Shown: piece by piece, positions 24,501 through 36,565 of the stretch
Layout of the letters: every line of letters starts with the position of its first letter
How positions within the stretch are numbered: the stretch's first letter is position 1
Notes under the pieces: model-generated
The model's input: only the letters and a program-made list of their open reading frames with translations
Told to the model about the DNA's origin: nothing
The model's database searches: none
Translations under genes and position numbers: made by a program
Assembly: GCA_030490835.1 (NCBI GenBank)
Contig: CM059973.1
Coordinates: 84,025,221 to 84,089,220, forward strand
Source: Annona cherimola
Taxonomy: Eukaryota; Streptophyta; Magnoliopsida; Magnoliales; Annonaceae
Reading direction: 5' to 3'
DNA: 64,000 nt

Positions 24501-27500
24501 TATCATGAAGACAGCTTGAGTCTGTTTGCCAATACCTTTGCCAGAATCTTATAGACCACGTTGCAAAGACTGATAGGTCAAAACTGAGACAGTGATTGGG
24601 CCCCAGCCTTCTTTGGGATCAACACCAATGTGGTGGAGTTTGCTGGCCGGAGTTGCTCAGTCTGGATCGTAGGATTTGTCTCATCCATGAAGCTCTTACA
24701 CCAACAGAAAACCTCCTGCCCCACCGTGTTCCAGTGTTTCTGAAAGAAACCAGTAGACATTCCGTCTGATCCCGGTGCTTTTGTAGGACCCATAGCTTTG
24801 ACAGCTTTTGCCACTTCCTCAAAGACCAGGGGTTTGGTTAGATGTTGTCTTTACCGATCAGATAACCTCCGCGAGATCATACTTTGGACCCATGATGCAT
24901 CCGATGGCCCCGAAGAAGAGAAGACCGTTTGGAAGTGTTAAAAGGCAAGGTCTTGCAATTGATCTTGGTCATAAACCCACTGTCCATCCCGATCATGAAG
25001 GGCCTCAATGAAATTTGAACGCCTTCTGTTAGATGCCATGCGATGAAAGAACGCGGTTTTTCTATCCCCCGCATGAAGCCAATGTGTTTTAGCGCGTTGC
25101 TGCCAAACCTGTTCTTCATCTTGAAGTAACCGATTTATTTTGAATTTTTTTCTGAGTATAGCCATATCTCGCTGGTCTGAAGGCCGTTGGAGCATGAGAG
25201 ATTCCAACACTGACTGATTCCGCACAATAGACTGTCGGATGTTGCCCCTCCTCTTCCTATTCCACTTGGTTAGCGCTCTGCTGCAAGCAGTTATCTTCCG
25301 TCCCAGGAGATCGGTACGAGTAGCATCGCTTGACGGCACCGAATTCCATATTTGATTAACAATCTCACGTGTTTCCTTGTCCTGGGCCCAGAAGAGCTCA
25401 TATCGAAATTCCTTCGGGGGTCTGCGCTTGCACCTCTTCGAATCCAATATCATCAGTATAGGGCAATGATCAGAAGTGGCCGTGGATAGGTGGATTAATT
25501 TTGCAAACGGGTACAGGAACAGCCATTGTGGTGTTGCTAGCCCCCTATCGAGTCGAGCTTCCACCCGTTGAGGGCCCCACCGGTTATTTGACCATGTCAT
25601 AGGATGGCCGACATAACCCAAATCTACCAGGTTGCAGGAATCTAAAGTGTTGCAGAAAAGATCCATTTGGGCCCGAGGTCGCGTCTTCTGGCTAATGTAC
25701 TCGGAAGGACCCATGACTTCATTGAAATCCCCCATTGTTAGCCACTTCGTGTCTGGGGCCCCACTGAGTTGCTCCAGCAAGTGCCAACTTAGTTGACGGT
25801 TATGTGTTTCCGGATGGCCGTAGAACCCAGTAAAAGACCACCCCAAAAAATTCGCGTGGATATGGTTACTAGAGAAGCTCAAGATATTTACAGGATGAGC
25901 ATTATTCCAAAGGAGAGCGAGGCCCCCCCTTCTAGATACCGAGTCCACAGCAAAACAACAATCAAATTTCAGTTTACATCTAATCCTCTCCATTTTCTTT
26001 GCTGATCGCTTTGTTTCATTGAGGAAGATCAAAATGGGATCTTGATTCCTGACCAAGTCGAGGAGGCATCGGATTGTGCGTGGGTTCCCAAGCCCACGGC
26101 AATTCCAGGCTAATATCGCCATGTTACCCGAGGTGGGGCTGAGGTCCTTCCTCAGCCTCCACCTCCCCCATATAGCAAGACTCATCTGTTTTCAGCATCT
26201 TCATGTTTGGTTGTATCACACCTTTGTCGTCACACAGTCCCCTCTTTCGATGCTCAAGATTCCCTCCACTCTGTCCCCAAGCACCCGCTTCATCCAAGTG
26301 CTCTCCTTGAATTCTCCCGTTGCCATCCACCACCATACCCCTAGCCATCCTTTTCCAACCTCTTTTAGTCTTCAAAGCAGCAGCATCCCCTGTACCTCTT
26401 CCATAGTCAGCTGGGTTCTGTCCATTTTGGCCTATGGACTGGTATCTTACATGAATATCACATTTGGATAGTCCCTTCTGACAGTTTTCACTAATCTGGG
26501 TGCCTAGGTCCTCCCCCTCAGTTTGGGTGCCTTGCCTTGGTTGCGTTGTTTCTGCGCCCGCTTTACAGTCCTCCATGCCAACGAGCTGTTGAGAGTCTGG
26601 GCATTGGCTTTGACATGATGGGAGCCTTTTGACACCAATATCTGCCCATGAACAGCTCCCGTTACAGCGCTGACCATCTGGGCCTTCCTCCGTGCCAACG
26701 AGCAATTGAAAGTCTGGGCAGGGACATTGAATTGGTGGGGGCCTTTTGACGCCATTATCTGCCATCGGATATTTCCCTTGGTGATCAGCAGTAAAAACAT
26801 TGGATGCAGTTTGAGCCATATGCCTTTCCTCCTTGCTGTCGTGCATCTGTCCACCTTCACTGTCATTTATCAACTCCATGATGCTTCGTCGGGTGTTGCA
26901 GTCATGAGATGGAAGCATATCTGCCCTTGAACAACTCCCTTTGCATCGCTGACCATTTGGGCCATCCTCCATTGCAACGAGCAACTGGAATTCTGGGCAA
27001 GGATTTTGAAATGGTAGGGGCTCTTGGGCGCCATTATCTGCCATCGAACATTTCCCATGGTGATCAGCAATGGAAGCATCAGATACGGTTTGAGTCATAT
27101 ACCTTTCCATCTTGCTGTCGTGAAACTGTCCACCCTCACTGTCATTAATCCGCTCCATTATGTTTCGTCGGATGTTGTTGTTATGGGATGGAGACACATT
27201 TGGAGGCTGGTCATATTGCCCTCCCTTTTCGGTTGGATGTTTGTCCATCTGGCATAGATACCCCTCAGCTAGGATACCCATTCCTCCTGTATATTTACGA
27301 GGGGCGACCCTATTCCCATGCATATCTTGAAGACGGAGCCTCATTGGTTTAGTTCCATTTCTCAACGAATTTCCATATCGCATATCTGCCTCAAGGACTT
27401 TCTCCTTGGATTTGGATAGTTCCATACAGTCGTTATGAACGTGACCCATAATTCCACAATAGAAACAAAACACGGGAAGCTTCTCGTATTGGAAATTTAC

Positions 27501-30500
27501 CCACTTCCTCTGTTCCGATTCTACTTGAAGGAAGATCCCTCTCCTTAGAGGTTTGGTGCAGTCCACTGTGACTAGGATCTTCAGTTCTGTGTCGTTGACA
27601 GCAATGTCGTGCATTCTCTCAAAAGTCCTGCCAATCCTTTGCCCGACTTGGTTCTTGTCAACCAGATGTGGAATCCCCACTACGTGCACCCATAGAGGCG
27701 TTTTGACGAGTACTACCTGTGCAATGGATATTTCCTCCTACAATTCCTCAATCAGAACAAGATTTCTCTCAAATAGCCATGGTCTTCCCGCTAGTATCCT
27801 AGCTTTGTCATTTCGATCTGTCAACGATATCGGAAACAAATTCTCCCCAATGTCTATGAACATGATTGACCCTCGCGACCTCCACAGCCTCCTCATCGAT
27901 GAAAGAAAGTGTGCCCTGTTGTATGACTTGGAGCACCACACCGAACAGAGAAGTTCCTCAGCCTCTCCGCGTTCTATCTTCCTGATATCCGTCGTCGATA
28001 TCGTCATTGTCTAGAGTTCCTCACCGAGCATATCTCCTTCGCTTGGTTCCATTTCCGGTAGCAGAACGCCGACTTGCCGAGCTTGCTATTCCCTTTAACT
28101 CTTCACCCAACACCCCCCTTCTCTCCGATCAGTAGGCGACAGGAGGAAGAAGCCTCACCTCCATCCTGTTCTGAGCGCGACCTCTGTCGCCTTTCAGTAA
28201 CAACTTGGGGAGGAACTCGCGCCCATTGCCTCCTTAATTAGAAGGGCATCCATCATGTTTGCAGTAGATGCACGTCATGAGTTTGGGGCCTGGTAGGAAG
28301 CATCCAATAGAATGCGATTCGGAGGAGGAGATGGGACGAAGAAGGCTTTTCCTGTAATTTATTATTATTATTTTTTAAAGATGTATGAGTCGTCTTCTCA
28401 TGTGAAAATTGAAAATTTTTTGGTATTTTTATTTTTTTAAAAATCGACAGAATGGCACCCATGTATTCATGCTCTTTTTTTTTTTGTTTTCAAGAATAAA
28501 AGTATCAAAATTTTTTTAGAAATTGTTAAATATATAAACTGACCTACAAATCTATCAATTTTTTTTTTTAAAAAAAATTCTAGGGTTTCCAATGCATGTG
28601 CTTTCGTGCAACTGGGAAATGGAAAACTGAATTTGATATGGAAAAATTACAAAGGAATATAAAAAGTAATTAAGGTTCTTATGTTCAAGAAAATGAGGGA
28701 TTGAATGAAGCATGAGAAATGAGAATTCAATATTTACCAAAAAAATATTTTTCATCTTAAAATTTTCCTTCTACAACTTTTTTATTTTTCAATCATTTTC
28801 TTAGATATTTCTATACTTCTACTTTATTTTTTAAGTATTTCTTTACAACTTTTCATTTAATTATTTTATTTATTTTATATTTATTTTTGTTATTCCCCAT
28901 CATTACTTCTGATATATCCATTACTTTCTTTCCTTCTAAAAATTTTCTCAAATACCAAACCCATGGAATTTTTAAAAAGTAATTTAATCGCTATCCCGTT
29001 TCATTTAATGGCATGATTCCAAACATCCCCAAGAATACACAGGAAGGAATGGAAGGCCTGATGTCTCAAACATGCTTTGGCCGATGCATTGCTAGTCATG
29101 CATGTTTGTAATTAAATTGTAAGACCATCTTCTTAAACTTTGTTGTGGTTGTTTAGGTAAGAGCTGATGTGGAGACTCAAGGCGATTTTGTGCAGTCCTT
29201 GGCCGCTCAAGTTCGGGGTGCTTCTTTCACCGACATCCAACATCTGGTCTCCTTCGTCAAGTGGCTGGACAAGCAACTAGCATTCTTGGTATGAATTCTA
29301 ATTCTAATTTAACAGAGCGATCAGCTAAGGAATCATTGAATGGCCCGCCGGGGCTTGCTAGCCCAAGCTCATGATTAGCTGAGCTGAATCTATCATCCTT
29401 GTAATTATTTACTGTACGTAGGTTGACGAACAAGCAGTGCTTAGACACTTCGACTGGCCAGAAGGGAAAACAGATGCACTGCGTCAGGCTGCTTTTGACT
29501 ACGGATTTCTGATGAGATTAGAGAAAAAGGTCTCTTCTTTCGTTGACCATCCCCACCTCCCATGCGATCAAGCTCTTAAGAAAATGCACTCATTGCATGA
29601 AAGGTAAGTTTCTCTTATTTGTAAGTATTTGCAGATGAACAAAACAAGACATACATACCCTCTTCAAAATTTTGGAACTGATCGACAAAATTTTCAACTC
29701 CATGGCGTTGTTATTTCTTCTCGAATTCGTATTATTATCTTTGTTCTAAAAGGAGGCTAACACCTGAGAACGTCCGAGGTTCATTCAAATCTTGGTCTTC
29801 ATACACGCACATAGTGGTGTCTATCACCTAGGATCCAGGCATCCTAAGTTTATCTTTTGCAAGATGATAAGAAAGTTCTTTTCTTTCCTCATTTTAGGAT
29901 CAGTTTAGCAGATGTTGAAAAAAAAGGTTTTATCATTCTTCCCGCACCCCATTAGCATTACTTGACATTTTAACTACCTAATTACTTTATTTATTAAATA
30001 ATTTTTTCACATCTGACTGACTTGTTTTATTTTCTTATCTCTTTTACTCTTAATCACTATCCTTATTATATCACATCATTTTTCCATTCTTTCAAAAAAA
30101 ATTTCCTGCCCACTTTCTCCGTTTTCTTTTTACCTCCGAACGATAGTTAAGGAAGAACTTATTTTCTTTTTTTGTTAAAAAAGAAAACTCTTTCGTTTTT
30201 CACAATTAACTCTAATCAAAATGACTTATTATTATTCTTTTTTTATTCTTCAAACATTTGCAGGAAAACATTATATCTCCGCCATTTCATGATATTGATA
30301 TAAGCAAAATTAAAGCCTTACATATCGTCTAAATTCTTCTTCATTAAGCTCTGTCGAAATTCATTGCTCGACTATCCACTACATTTCAATTTACAGGATG
30401 GAAAAAGGCATTGATACATTTCTGCAGAAAAGGCACAGGCAGATTTCACTTTACAAAGAGTTCGGAATTCCAATCGATTGGTTGCTGGATTCGGGCACTG

Positions 30501-31164
30501 TTGCTAAGGTACACATAATAGATTCTTTCATTCTATCTGAAAAACGCATGGTGACTCCCCTTATCAGCCCTTCAGTATATTCTGCTTGAATCCGTCTATA
30601 TTGAATGACACCGAAAGCACTCCTGTTAGGAACTAATTCCCAAAAGAAAAATGACCAGGAGACTAAAAAAATATCAGAAAGATAGGCAACTCATTAAAAA
30701 AAAAAAATGGTTTCTTTGAATGAAAGTGTGCATTTTATGGTCATCGCGCAGATCAAGCTAGCATCTGTGGAACTAGCAAGAAAGTACATGAAGAGAGCGG
30801 CGTCTGAACTGGATTCTTTGAGTGAACCTAAGAAGGAGAGGAAAAGAGAGTTTCTGATTCTGCAAGGCGTGCGTTTCGCCTTCAGAATTCATCAGGTAAT
30901 TAGTCCAATAGCTCACCATTCAGAAAGCAAAATCAGTCACTTAAAATATCTATGAATGAACCTTAAAGTCGGGATTTTGAATTGCAGTTTGCAGGAGGTT
31001 TTGACGCAAAGAGCATGTTGGCATTTAAAGAATTGAAAGGCCATATCCAAAGCGAAATAAAGCAGGAATATTCAGAGGGCACTGATTCATGGTATCAAGG
31101 CGAAATCAATGAGACACATACAAGTATACAACACAGACAAGAAGAATTAAAACCCGCAAAATAG
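21548..31164 (+). CDS. Short CHUP1-like protein (six exons, 377 aa)
   Basis: Paralogue of the upstream CHUP1 lacking the plastid anchor and the long coiled coil. Exons: 21548-21934, 29157-29288, 29422-29603, 30397-30508, 30752-30895, 30988-31164; total 1134 bp, all GT-AG. Exons 2-5 have exactly the lengths of CHUP1 exons 5-8 (132, 182, 112, 144 bp) and the same phases. Exon 1 gives a basic start, a proline-rich region (about 15-90), LRELVELYHSLMRRQGK and MIEEMESKSSFLLA. The rest is the conserved C-terminal domain: DVETQGDFVQSLA, VLRHFDWPEGK, KEFGIPIDWLLDSG, LARKYMKRA, REFLILQGVRFAFR and FAGGFDAKSM. By hand count 32 of 44 residues of exon 2 equal those of CHUP1. The tail after GGFDAKSM is longer than in CHUP1. 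Arabidopsis also has short CHUP1-like proteins of about this size (I recall At1g07120, 392 aa). All exons are open despite a LINE in intron 1. Role in actin or microtubule organisation is inferred from the family. Confidence 0.9.
21957..21973. repeat. LINE target-site duplication, left copy
   Basis: GCGCCCATTGCCTCCTT, identical to 28219-28235. It begins 22 bp after the splice donor of intron 1. Confidence 0.95.
21983..26122 (-). pseudogene. LINE ORF2: endonuclease, reverse transcriptase, RNase H (broken)
   Basis: The ATG at 26122 begins one base after the ORF1 stop (TAA C ATG). Endonuclease: MAILAWNCRGLGNPRT, IFLNETK, MGDFNEV, LDRGLA and SDHCPI, all in one frame to 24938. Reverse transcriptase: KAPGSDGMSTGFFQKHW, IKLDMSKAYDRVEW, GLRQGDPLSPYLF and the catalytic LLFADDAIIF near 24050. 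Then a zinc-type segment (GGMGFRDLNAFNYALLAKQAW; WRIGDGKRVQFFRDAW) and RNase H (FLKINVDA; AAVIRDSGG; IESDSLLLINFL; HHVLRQGNAVAHALAD). In-frame stops include a TAA near 24938, a second TAA about 90 bases on, and a TGA at about 24578 where the family has Arg before PISLCNVVYK. Frameshifts follow near 24450-24570 and at other joints. Confidence 0.9.
26124..28007 (-). pseudogene. LINE ORF1, nucleic-acid-binding protein, one nonsense codon
   Basis: It starts at 28007 and stays in one frame to the TAA at 26124-26126, except for an in-frame TAG at 27738-27740. The N-terminal part (ARILAGRPWLFERNLVLIEE; PLWVHVVGIPH) resembles the DUF4283 domain of plant LINE ORF1 proteins. It is followed by a CX2CX4HX4C knuckle, CFYCGIMGHVHNDC, at about 27467-27426. 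The rest is a variable hydrophilic region with repeats built on MADNG and LLVGTEEGPDGQRC-like segments. Role: RNA binding in the LINE ribonucleoprotein. Confidence 0.85.
28219..28235. repeat. LINE target-site duplication, right copy
   Basis: GCGCCCATTGCCTCCTT, identical to 21957-21973; it marks the 5' end of the element. Confidence 0.95.
28236..29156. other. Remainder of intron 1 with a Tourist-like MITE fragment
   Basis: Without the LINE and one target copy, intron 1 would be about 960 bp. The part at about 28705-28990 is a diverged Tourist-like copy (CTTCTACAACTTTTTT, TTTATATTTATTTTTG, CCCCATCATTACTTC). The acceptor AG is at 29155-29156. Confidence 0.55.
29900..30115. repeat. Tourist-like MITE fragment in intron 3
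   Basis: Diverged reversed copy inside the 29604-30396 intron of the short CHUP1 paralogue, recognised by ACTACCTAATTACTTTATTT and ATTATATCACATCATTTTTC. No clear ends. Confidence 0.4.
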
Positions 31165-33366
31165 TGTTGTGAACATTGAGTGTCTTCTTGCCAAAGGCGG
31201 AAGAACGCACAAAGAACTAAGAAAATACCTTGAGGGTGTTCGAACATAAAGAATCTGTGCAAACAGAAAGATAATTTTATGATGAACTGAAAGGTGCAGA
31301 GAACTGAATATAAGAAGAAGGACAGCCGCAGCCATAAAAACCAAGTAAGAGATAAGAAAAGGGAGAGGATATCTGTTTGTAATCTTGGCTACATTGCTGA
31401 TACCCGGAAAAATCATGATTCATCTTGCACATGTATTTAGTTCAATCAGACAAAAAGAAGCAGCTTGCAGAAAGGGGAAGGCTACTTGTTCATGTAAACA
31501 GCTACCTAGTAAACCATGAAGTAGAAAGCCTTTTCTTTGAAGACCATTGGTATGATACAGGCATTGGTGACATCTATGCTTTAAAATTTATTTTTTTCGG
31601 CAGCCAAAATTTTATTTTAAACAGTTAAAATTTGATAGCAAAAGAAAAACTTGCTTGCTAGTAGTTGGTGGCATAAATTTAGTTGGCAATAATTCATAGT
31701 TTTTGCACTTTAAGTAATCCAATTTTGATTTTTGTTTGGTACGGGGGGAATGAGGAAAAGTTTCGAGAAAATTTTTAAAAAAAGTAAAAGAGAAATGTAA
31801 TATGGCCGGCTTAATGATTAAGAATAAAAAATTTAAACTAAAATAAAGTATAATCCTATTAGTCCGGCTAAGTAATGATTTACTTAGCCTACTTCAAAAA
31901 ATTTACTTTAAAATCTAAAAAAATATATACATATCTTCAAAAATATTAAAAATTGGTTTATACATTAAATACACCTAGATTAATAAATTTATAAAAGAAA
32001 AAATAATAAAAATAATTAATAAATAAGTTTATGTGAGTGGGATAGAATCATACATTAATTAAAATAGATAAAATAACTCAAGAAAGGATGTGAAAAAATG
32101 ATTAGAATATAGAGATAATGATTGAAAAATAGGATGGTTAGATATTGAAAACGGATAAAATTCTCATATAAATAAAAAAAAATTTCTCCCCTAAAAAAAA
32201 TCACTATAAGTGAGAGAAATTTTCATTTCTTATAAAAACATCATCGTAAACAATGAAAAAAATTTATTGCACATATATATTTTTCTTATTAATAAATTTT
32301 TTTGGAGGCGTGTTAATAAAACTTTTTTGGTTGCTAACGAGGCTTGCCAAAAACCTTATTTAAATTTTTTTTTTATAGTGTCACTAAAGATAATCTGAAA
32401 AGGACCGACCTAAGCTATGGAAGCAAATGGAAAGGATGATAGAAACCGTTAATGGGAATTGTATGTTTCTTCTTGATTACTACCATATCACGTTTCTATT
32501 TATGTAACCCATCTAACAGCCTTCTAAAAATTACTCTCGTCAACCCCTCTTGGCCCTCTAAACATCACACATATGACTTGGGCTTAATATGGCCACGCAG
32601 TAACGCAGTAACAATACCACACCGCGGTTGTTTACAAAGAAGCTCCCATTTTGAATTTTTTTATTCTGCCCGTTTTGTGGCGTTTTCTCGCTTTTACGAC
32701 GAAAAAAGAAGTTCAGCTATTAGAAGGTTGGCCAAACACTCGGCAAGAAGCGACAAAACAGGTCCGTCATGCCCACCATAACCAGCGTTACCGCCCCGGG
32801 AGCCCATTGTATGCACTACAACTGCGCCCGTGCCGACCCACACCAAAAACCACAAAACCCCAAAGCAAAAATTAACTCTCTCCTTTCGTTCTTTCCAAGT
32901 TGGTTGCAAATAATGGAATGAATGAATGGAACGCATAATCCAACAAAGTCGCTCCTGCTTGTTAATTGATTGTTTGGAAACAGACAATTACTTGGATCTT
33001 CCGACAGCAGTTTTATCAGCCGATGGATTTCTAGGATGCTGAACACCGGTGCTAACCTTCCCAATCTGTTGACCAGATCGGTCAAAACCATTTCCCGCAA
33101 ACTGCATTTGCAAAGGCTGTGAGTTCAAGGGCCTACATGTGACCAGGTATTACATCTCGGGCTTTCAGTTACAAATACAGCTTATTAAGCAGAGATCAAG
33201 AATTTGACAATGGAGTGGTGCGAGGCACAGCATTTTACACCGGCCTAAGCAACTGTACACAGCGTCATGATGTCCAAAATTTCCTCTATATCCCACATTG
33301 TGGAGTTAAAGGTGGCACGTTTGATTGATAGAAATACATAAGGTGGATTGATGGCCTGTAAATTCC
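31165..33366. other. Convergent spacer with nested repeats
   Basis: It lies between the ends of two convergent genes, so both 3' untranslated regions fall here. The part at 31740-32200 is a Tourist-like copy split by a foldback-type element at about 31850-32045 (AGTCCGGCTAAG...TTACTTAGCCTACTTC, with TACATTAAATACACCTAG inside). The part at 32450-33366 is less AT-rich but shows no gene I recognise. Confidence 0.5.
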
Positions 33367-36300
33367 TCAACGCAGAGTAACTATAAGGCTTCTATTAATA
33401 AACTTGGCGCCCCCCACCTTCCCTTGAATCCCTTGTGGCAGATGGATGACGCGCCTTTGGTCCCCTGCTTCCACCAGCAACTCCTGTCCACCCCTGTACT
33501 GTAATTGGAGAATGGAACATTTTAGTAAGCCCATCAGAAACCGACACACAGTATCACCAATATGAATGATGATCGCAAAATTTCTAGGTGATTTTAGCGA
33601 CACGAATAAGTGCCTTTTCCTATATTTGGATGCATTCGACCATTCAATTACATTTTGCGACCATTTTGATTAGTTCCATTGGCTGACACAAGCTGCCAAG
33701 GGATGAGAAAGGTTGCCCAAGTAATTGTATGTGGTGCCAACTTTCACAACAGAAGTGTTATTCTACTTTGCAGTCCTAAAAGTGGAAGTTATTGAATGAA
33801 GCAGCACAAACATACTTGGAACAGCTTGATTTCTGATTTATCAAAGCCAGGCATGAAAAGGGTCACTGATTTCTGGTGGTAGTCAAACTGAACTGATGAT
33901 TCACAACTGTTGGTTGTTGTAGAAAGGAGCTTTTGTGCACCTTCACCAAGAACTTTAATGGCTGCATCCCAGTCTATTGATGAATCTGTTGAAAGATATG
34001 GAAAAAGTGCAAAAGGGAGAGGTGCAATCTTCTTCTCAGCAGCTTCCACTGTTTGCATACAAGACTCTGCAGCAAAGGCAAACATTCCAGAGATCTGTAC
34101 GCCTGCCTGGATTGCACATCCCCAATAACGTAATGCACTGGTGATGGATGCTGCATTTGTAGGATCCATGACAATGTAGCAGCTGAATTTTGATGGATCG
34201 CAAAACGAAGCTGATGCTTTCTGCACGCATAAAGCCAACCCTTAATGTAAGAACTGACAGGCAAAAGCAACAAATAAAAGGAAATGTAAAATTATTTAAG
34301 TAATACCTCTAGAATGCTTTCAATCTTATCCCAAATTTCTGCAGCTGTGCCCCCATTCAAGCCAAAACCACCATTCAACATCAGAGATTCATCTGCAAGT
34401 TTCATCAGAGAAGGAGAAGTCAACCTCCCAATGTCGGTCTTTTCAGCTATGCTCCGTAAATATTTTAGGTACCATCTGTGCATATGTTACATGTCAATCT
34501 TGATAAATTTAATAGCAAATGGGCTAGAGTAATCCGGAAATACAGAAAGGCCCTACCTTGCCCTCTCAGCTGAACCAACCATCCGTAATGTCTCCTCAGA
34601 GCTAATTCCATCATACACAACCACATCAAATGTTCCTTGTGGTTGTTGCCATCCCCCTGTAGCCCCTCCATGGAATCTTACCAGCTTCTCAATTGCGAGG
34701 ACTGAAAAAATTGCATCCATCCCAGGTAGCACACCAAGCTCTTCTCCCACCACCTGTCATATAGAAAGATGCGCAGACAAAGCCACATATAATAAAAAGA
34801 AATGGATGTGAAACAAAGCCATCTACAATAGAAAGAAGGATATCTTTTCATCCTTCTACAAAAGTTTAAACAAAAATCCAATCAAAGCTGCAATTGCAGT
34901 CAGTTAAACCTGCAGCTTTCTTTTTTCCCATCGAAGAGAAAGCTGCAGGTTTAACCTACTGAAATTCCATTTGAAACACCCACCCCTTCAAGAACTCCTC
35001 GAGTCAAATTAAGCTGAGCATCAGCTTTCTTCATTCGATCCAGGGGCTCAAGAAGCATCTGTAATGAATTTTAAAAGAATCCTGTTTTAGTACTTAAACA
35101 AATAAAATAAAACCGTAGGACCAGAAAATACTGCAGGAAATTCATATTTACAACCCTAGTTTACTATAAACATTTAACCAGTTACTCAAAACATTTAAGA
35201 ATAAGAAAATACTGAAAGCACTGACCTTGGTAGTTTCCAATCTAACCACTGAAAAGTTTTCACTGAAAGCTGTGGGAGAAGTTCCAATCTTGCAGCCTAT
35301 CAGGTATTCAGCTGTTGGGTCTTGTGACTGTATAACCAAGCATGTGCGCAATCCCAGCTTTGCATAATACTGGCAAGGATACGATAGCTCAGGCAATGAT
35401 TCAAATCCCAAAACATGCCAGCGTGTAAGCACGAAGGCCAAGGGTATCAGTCCAGCAAGTTTTGCTCAGGTTGAAAATAGAAAGGACATTCAAGCTGCTC
35501 AATCTGAATTTCGAAATAATGTGGTTTGAGCGAGCTTGCAGATCCATGGGGAAACAAATTTCAAATTCAAGCATATGAAAATTGTCCTCCTCAGTTCGCA
35601 TTTGAGTTGGGTTGGTGTAACAGCAACATAAATTGATACACCCAAAGACAAGCCCAGTTTGAATTTGACGAATTCGTAAAATTTTAATTTCCAGTTAAGC
35701 ATCCAATCAACCCTAATCTAGATGTCAAGACAGTGTTCAAATTAATAGAGTAAATCACAAGAAATCATGCAATTTGGTTTTTAAGTACTATAATGTGTCA
35801 TTTTGCCTTATTTCAACTGTAAACCAAAGTAAAAACATCCAAACCATAGCTAGATCTCCAAACAGTGTTTAAATCAGCAATGCTGCTCATAAGCTAGATA
35901 ATCGATCTGTTTTAGGCGCCTGACACCCACCTTCTACATCCAAGTCATCGCCGCATATAAAAAATCAACGAAAGCTACGTATTATCGATAGTTGAAACTG
36001 AAGCCGAACAGCATCAAGACTTCGATTAACTCAAGGATCGCAATGTAGATCTTCAATTCGATAGTGAGGGAGAAGATAAAATCAAAAAGGATGAAAGAGG
36101 GCGGGAGAAAAAAGGAGTACCCGAGCGGCGAGAACAGCTGAAGTAGTCTTTCCGGAGCCTCCTTTTCCTAAGAAAGTCACGAGCTTTGTGACCTTTGTCG
36201 ATGTGGGGGTAGGAAAGGAGGAGGCGGTGATGAGCAGAAACCGATCTCCTTTTCTGCGTGGTTTTCTGCTGAAGCAGCAAGAGACATGGGGGTTTCTGAG

Positions 36301-36375
36301 GAGGAGATGGTGACGATTTTCATGAAAAACCAGGGGAGAGGAAGAAGACAATGGAGGAAGAAACGACGACGCCAT
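33367..36375 (-). CDS. GET3D: GET3D-type plastid ATPase with alpha-crystallin domain (seven exons, 458 aa)
   Basis: A member of the ArsA/GET3 ATPase family, orthologue of Arabidopsis At1g26090 (455 aa), described as GET3D. Exons on the minus strand: 36375-36121, 35369-35226, 35058-34984, 34753-34557, 34475-34307, 34220-33816, 33498-33367; total 1377 bp, all GT-AG. Residues 1-60 are Ser/Arg-rich and hydroxylated, a plastid transit peptide. [20 protein letters not shown] (about 64-83) is the deviant Walker A motif with the signature lysine of this family. Further marks are [64 protein letters not shown] and ALRYWGC. From [17 protein letters not shown] the C-terminus is the ArsA-HSP20 (alpha-crystallin-like) domain, ending [15 protein letters not shown]. 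It has no CXXC pair, unlike zinc-dimerised GET3. A role in handling hydrophobic clients in plastids is inferred; its substrate is not known to me. Complete and intact. Confidence 0.95.
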
Positions 36376-36565
36376 TTTTCAGTCGACTGAGATGGAGGTG
36401 GAGCAGCTGGCTGAGGCAGACGCGCTCGCGGGTTCGGCGGATCGACGCGAATCTGGTATCCACCAGTTGCTGGGGCGACACGTGCAATTCAGCCCGCAAC
36501 CAAACTCAATCCCTTGTCATGTTACTTATGGACTCCGCTGGAATGCAACCTAAGCATGACATGTA
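36376..36565 (-). promoter_or_regulatory. GET3D upstream region
   Basis: About 190 bp of mixed composition between the GET3D start codon and a MITE. No TATA box was found. The MITE therefore sits within the probable promoter. Confidence 0.4.

Larger units (their letters stand above)
21974..28218 (-). mobile_element. L1-type LINE with RNase H, inserted in intron 1
   Basis: A 6.2-kb non-LTR retrotransposon antisense to its host gene. Its poly(A) tail appears as a T run at 21972-21982 and its 5' end is at 28218; the two 17-bp target duplications are perfect. In order on the minus strand: ORF1 with a CCHC knuckle; ORF2 with an APE-type endonuclease, reverse transcriptase, a zinc-binding RT-associated segment and a C-terminal RNase H. 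This is the domain order of plant L1 elements carrying RNase H. The reading frames are broken by nonsense codons and frameshifts, so it is dead, but it appears to be nearly full length. The 3' untranslated part is almost absent. Confidence 0.95.

Noticed and set aside
26124..28007. LINE ORF1 as a host zinc-finger gene
   Set aside because: The CCHC knuckle, the DUF4283-like part, the one-base junction to ORF2 and the flanking target duplications place it inside the retrotransposon.
21548..31164. Calling the short CHUP1 paralogue a pseudogene because of the LINE
   Set aside because: All six exons are open, every splice site is GT-AG and phases match CHUP1. The LINE is confined to an intron.
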